Source: Winogradskya humida | GTDB lineage: Bacteria; Actinomycetota; Actinomycetes; Mycobacteriales; Micromonosporaceae | DNA length: 64,000 nucleotides | Direction of reading: 5' to 3' | NCBI RefSeq assembly: GCF_016862215.1 | Contig: NZ_BOMN01000118.1 | Coordinates: 1 to 64,000 of the forward strand | Shown: piece by piece, positions 62,215 through 64,000 of the stretch | Numbering within the stretch: position 1 is the stretch's first letter | Layout of the letters: each line of letters opens with the position of its first letter | The notes under the pieces: model-generated | Seen by the model: only the letters and a program-made list of their open reading frames with translations | What the model was told of the DNA's origin: nothing | Databases searched by the model: none | Made by a program: the position numbers and the translations under genes

Positions 62215-62650
62215 CGGGCCGGTCTTCGACCACTGCGCGCCCATCGGGCCGGTAGAGGCGAACGGGCGCCGGACAGCGTGGTCGGATCCCGCCGAGGGCC
62301 CGGCGCCGAAATACAACCGGCGAACCCAGTTCACGAACATGACGAATGCAAATCGACAAGACACGTTGGCCAGCGACCCTATTTGCGTCTACTGCGGGAA
62401 CTCGGTGAGCTCACAGGCCGATCACGTCTACTCGGTCCGTGAATATCACCAGAGCGGTGGCTGGGAAGGCGATAAGGAAACCCGTTCGGCCGATATCAAC
62501 CAGCGCGGTAACCTGGCTGGAGCCTGCCAGCCATGCAACGGGGGCGGGGGTAAGGGAGGTAAGGTGTTGGGGCCTGGCCCGGGAGAATTCTGGCCGCCTG
62601 CTTGGCCGGCCGGACAGTGGTGGCCGTTTGGGGGAGGGCCCAGACCATGA
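61808..62650 (+). pseudogene. Orphan toxin cassette: partial HINT plus HNH nuclease tip
   Basis: An open frame of about 280 codons without its own export or RHS part, so probably silent unless recombined. The HINT part lacks its N-terminal Cys. After PVLVHNNGPVFDH comes a toxin tip with an HNH/zinc-finger layout: CVYCGNSVSSQADHVYSVRE, then RGNLAGACQPCNGGGGKGGK, that is CxxC, DH, an N-x-x-x-x-C-x-x-CN pair and a terminal KG. This matches HNH nuclease toxins that cleave nucleic acid in rival cells. The stop overlaps the start of the SUFU-type immunity gene (ATGA). Confidence 0.85.
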
Positions 62651-63192
62651 TTACTCGTGACCTGATAAGCGATTTCTACGAATCAAAATGGGGGCGACCG
62701 AAGCGCAAGGCCCGATTCGATGTGCTCGGTCACCCCATGGAGGTCGGTAAGTGGGATGAAGAGGCCACCGGCGAAGACGTCACCATGTACGCCACCAACG
62801 GTGCCAGCGCTTTGGAGTCGGTTCAGTCTCCTGGCCGCCGGGTGGAGTTCTATGTGGGATTCAGTCCGGAGTTCGACGACATAGCCTCCGCGCTATCCTT
62901 GCTCGGTAGCTACCCACTGACCGGGGCGGCCGTTTCGGTCGGCGATACGGTCACCTTGGGCGATCCACTCTGGAGTGGCGCTCCTGTCAATACTTTCTTG
63001 ATCGCTCCGCAGATCGAGGAGTTATTCGATCCGTTCGTGCTCCCGGATTCTTCGCACGTCCACTTCTATCAGGTGCTTCTCATTTCTGAGAATGAACTCA
63101 AGCTGAAGCAACAACTTGGCGCCCGGTGGCTGCTCGGAGAATTGAACGATCAGGGAATTCCGACCTGGAAGCACGACCGGCGTTATCTCTGA
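62647..63192 (+). CDS. SUFU-family immunity protein
   Basis: A 181-residue protein similar to suppressor-of-fused domain immunity proteins. Typical segments: VTMYATNGASALESVQSPGR followed by RVEFYVGFSPEFDDIASALS, VGDTVTLGDPLWSGAPVNTF, and VHFYQVLLISENELKLKQQL. SUFU-like proteins are common neighbours of polymorphic toxins. ATG 62647 overlaps the HNH toxin stop by 4 bases (ATGA), so it should be the antidote of that tip. A longer in-frame start at 62602 lies inside the toxin gene and is less likely. Confidence 0.85.
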   Translation: MITRDLISDFYESKWGRPKRKARFDVLGHPMEVGKWDEEATGEDVTMYATNGASALESVQSPGRRVEFYVGFSPEFDDIASALSLLGSYPLTGAAVSVGDTVTLGDPLWSGAPVNTFLIAPQIEELFDPFVLPDSSHVHFYQVLLISENELKLKQQLGARWLLGELNDQGIPTWKHDRRYL

Positions 63193-63252
63193 CCAGCAGG
63201 GTAGAAGGATGGTCGGCGCGATTGCGCCGGCCCTGCCGTTGGTGCGGCCTAG

Positions 63253-63513
63253 GACCCCGGCAAAGTCGACGATTTGATGCAGGTGGCCACCACTGAGAAT
63301 GGTGACCTGATCTACTGGGCTGCCCCGGTGGGAAAGAACCCGAACGACTGGACGACTGTGGTTACCGGACCTCGCGACTCCGACGAGCTTCCCGAGCACG
63401 AGTTCGGTTTGGCCGGCTTCCCGGTCGGGGTGTTGCCTGGCAGCCTGAGGGTGGAGGCGTTCACACCCGACTTTCCGGATGAGTCCCCCGTCTTCGTGCC
63501 AGAGGAAGACTGA
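63253..63513 (+). pseudogene. C-terminal fragment of an SMI1/KNR4-like immunity gene
   Basis: An open frame from 63253 (after an in-frame TAG) to 63513, with TTG 63274 or ATG 63277 as the only starts. It reads MQVATTENGDLIYWAAPVGK, NPNDWTTVVTGPRD and FTPDFPDESPVFVPEED. This resembles the last third of SMI1/KNR4 immunity proteins (a NGDxxYW strand, DxW-VVV, and an FPD-F.P end). No N-terminal half is present upstream. It is probably debris of a third toxin-immunity cassette. Confidence 0.55.
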
Positions 63514-63584
63514 CTGGCGGCGGACGATCTTGACGGCTTGTGCGGGCTGCCGAGGGGACAATATCGAGTCACGGACGTAGAAGA

Positions 63585-64000
63585 TCAGTACGCGTGGCCC
63601 CAGGACGGCGTGGCTGGTGCAGGTGCGGTCGCCGCGATGCAGACCAGCCAGGAAGAGGCCCGGTTCAGTCGGCGGGTTGTCAGCACGCCACGCAGGACAA
63701 GTTCTTCGGGCTGCAGGTACGGCCGTTCGGCGCGAGCTGTGACGATGCGCTCGGCCAGGACGGTTGTCAGGCCGGGCACGGCGGTCAGGGTGTGAGCCGG
63801 GGCGTGGTTGAGGTCGACCAGGCCGCCGTCGTCGTACCTGCGGGCGAGGTCGGGACGCCCGACCGCGATCTGCAGTGCCTGTGCCGGGTTGTAGGCCGCG
63901 AAGGTGCGAGCCTGGTGGCGCAGCGCGCGGGCTTTGGGGCTGTCGCCCGGGTGGGAGGCGAGCACGCCGCCGTGGATCGCGGCGACGACCGCGATGAGCA
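63585..64000 (-). CDS. Helix-hairpin-helix domain protein (partial at window edge)
   Basis: The frame is open to base 64000, so the N-terminus lies outside; what is seen starts with a hydrophobic stretch (LIAVVAAIHGGVLASH). The C-terminal part has a ComEA-like HhH motif, VDLNHAPAHTLTAVPGLTTV followed by LAERIVTARAERPYLQPEEL. HhH domains of this sort bind DNA without sequence preference. With a membrane segment it may be a DNA-binding membrane protein, but a role in uptake is only a guess. The gap between the SMI1-like fragment and this gene holds nothing identifiable. Confidence 0.7.
   Translation of the reverse strand, partial: LIAVVAAIHGGVLASHPGDSPKARALRHQARTFAAYNPAQALQIAVGRPDLARRYDDGGLVDLNHAPAHTLTAVPGLTTVLAERIVTARAERPYLQPEELVLRGVLTTRRLNRASSWLVCIAATAPAPATPSWGHAY

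Overview
The window looks like a chromosomal segment of a high-GC filamentous actinobacterium, most plausibly Micromonosporaceae (Actinoplanes/Micromonospora-like). The reasons are the very GC-rich codon use, frequent GTG/TTG starts, a complete conservon (sensor kinase, roadblock, DUF742, GTPase), a Gram-positive Tad/Flp pilus operon, a luciferase-like LLM oxidoreductase, WYL regulators and very large secreted RHS proteins. The genus is an inference from gene content only.

Left edge (1-3.2 kb): the scar of an integrated element beside tRNA-Lys(CTT). An apparently intact IS701-family insertion sequence with a CTAG target duplication is followed by a tyrosine integrase broken by several frameshifts, with its catalytic tyrosine codon changed to cysteine. 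From 3.3 to 11.9 kb is envelope and housekeeping content: two tandem lipoprotein L,D-transpeptidases, a small lipoprotein, a nucleotidyltransferase-fold protein, a TetR regulator, a PRC-barrel protein, a single-domain response regulator, and an unusual fusion of a class A penicillin-binding protein with a NodB-type polysaccharide deacetylase. From 18.8 kb back to 11.9 kb (minus strand) runs a tightly overlapping Tad operon: Flp pilin, TadE, TadG, CpaB, TadZ, TadA, TadB, TadC.

18.9-41.7 kb is a mosaic of mostly single genes: DUF2750, DUF2000 divergent from Lrp/AsnC, GNAT, a small secreted protein, a flippase fused to a BAHD/condensation-like acyltransferase, GrpB, CorA, two WYL regulators, an amidohydrolase, NADAR, a STAS-HATPase fusion, a decayed ArsR-SRPBCC gene, an LLM oxidoreductase, Nudix, GNAT, a GH20 hexosaminidase, an M48 protease with an unassigned C-terminal domain, two adjacent genes sharing a small domain, and catalase. 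A striking AT-rich 50-bp palindrome that resembles a MarR/OhrR-type operator follows the GH20 gene. 41.8-46.5 kb is the conservon, closed by a strong hairpin. A fragment of a second conservon GTPase lies about 1 kb downstream.

47.6-63.5 kb is the accessory highlight: a polymorphic toxin locus. A 3625-residue secreted RHS/YD-repeat protein carries LamG domains, an embedded ricin-type lectin, a pretoxin HINT autoprocessing domain and a C-terminal PD-(D/E)XK-like toxin. A GTGA overlap couples it to a candidate immunity gene of lower GC. Two transposase genes follow, the second (IS4-like) frameshifted and truncated exactly where a second copy of the HINT coding sequence begins. That copy leads into a different toxin tip (HNH nuclease), coupled by ATGA to a SUFU-family immunity gene, and then into a fragment of an SMI1/KNR4-like immunity gene. 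The 417-bp HINT copies (about 89% identical by hand count, no gaps) are direct repeats that could serve for toxin-tip exchange. The window ends in a partial helix-hairpin-helix gene.
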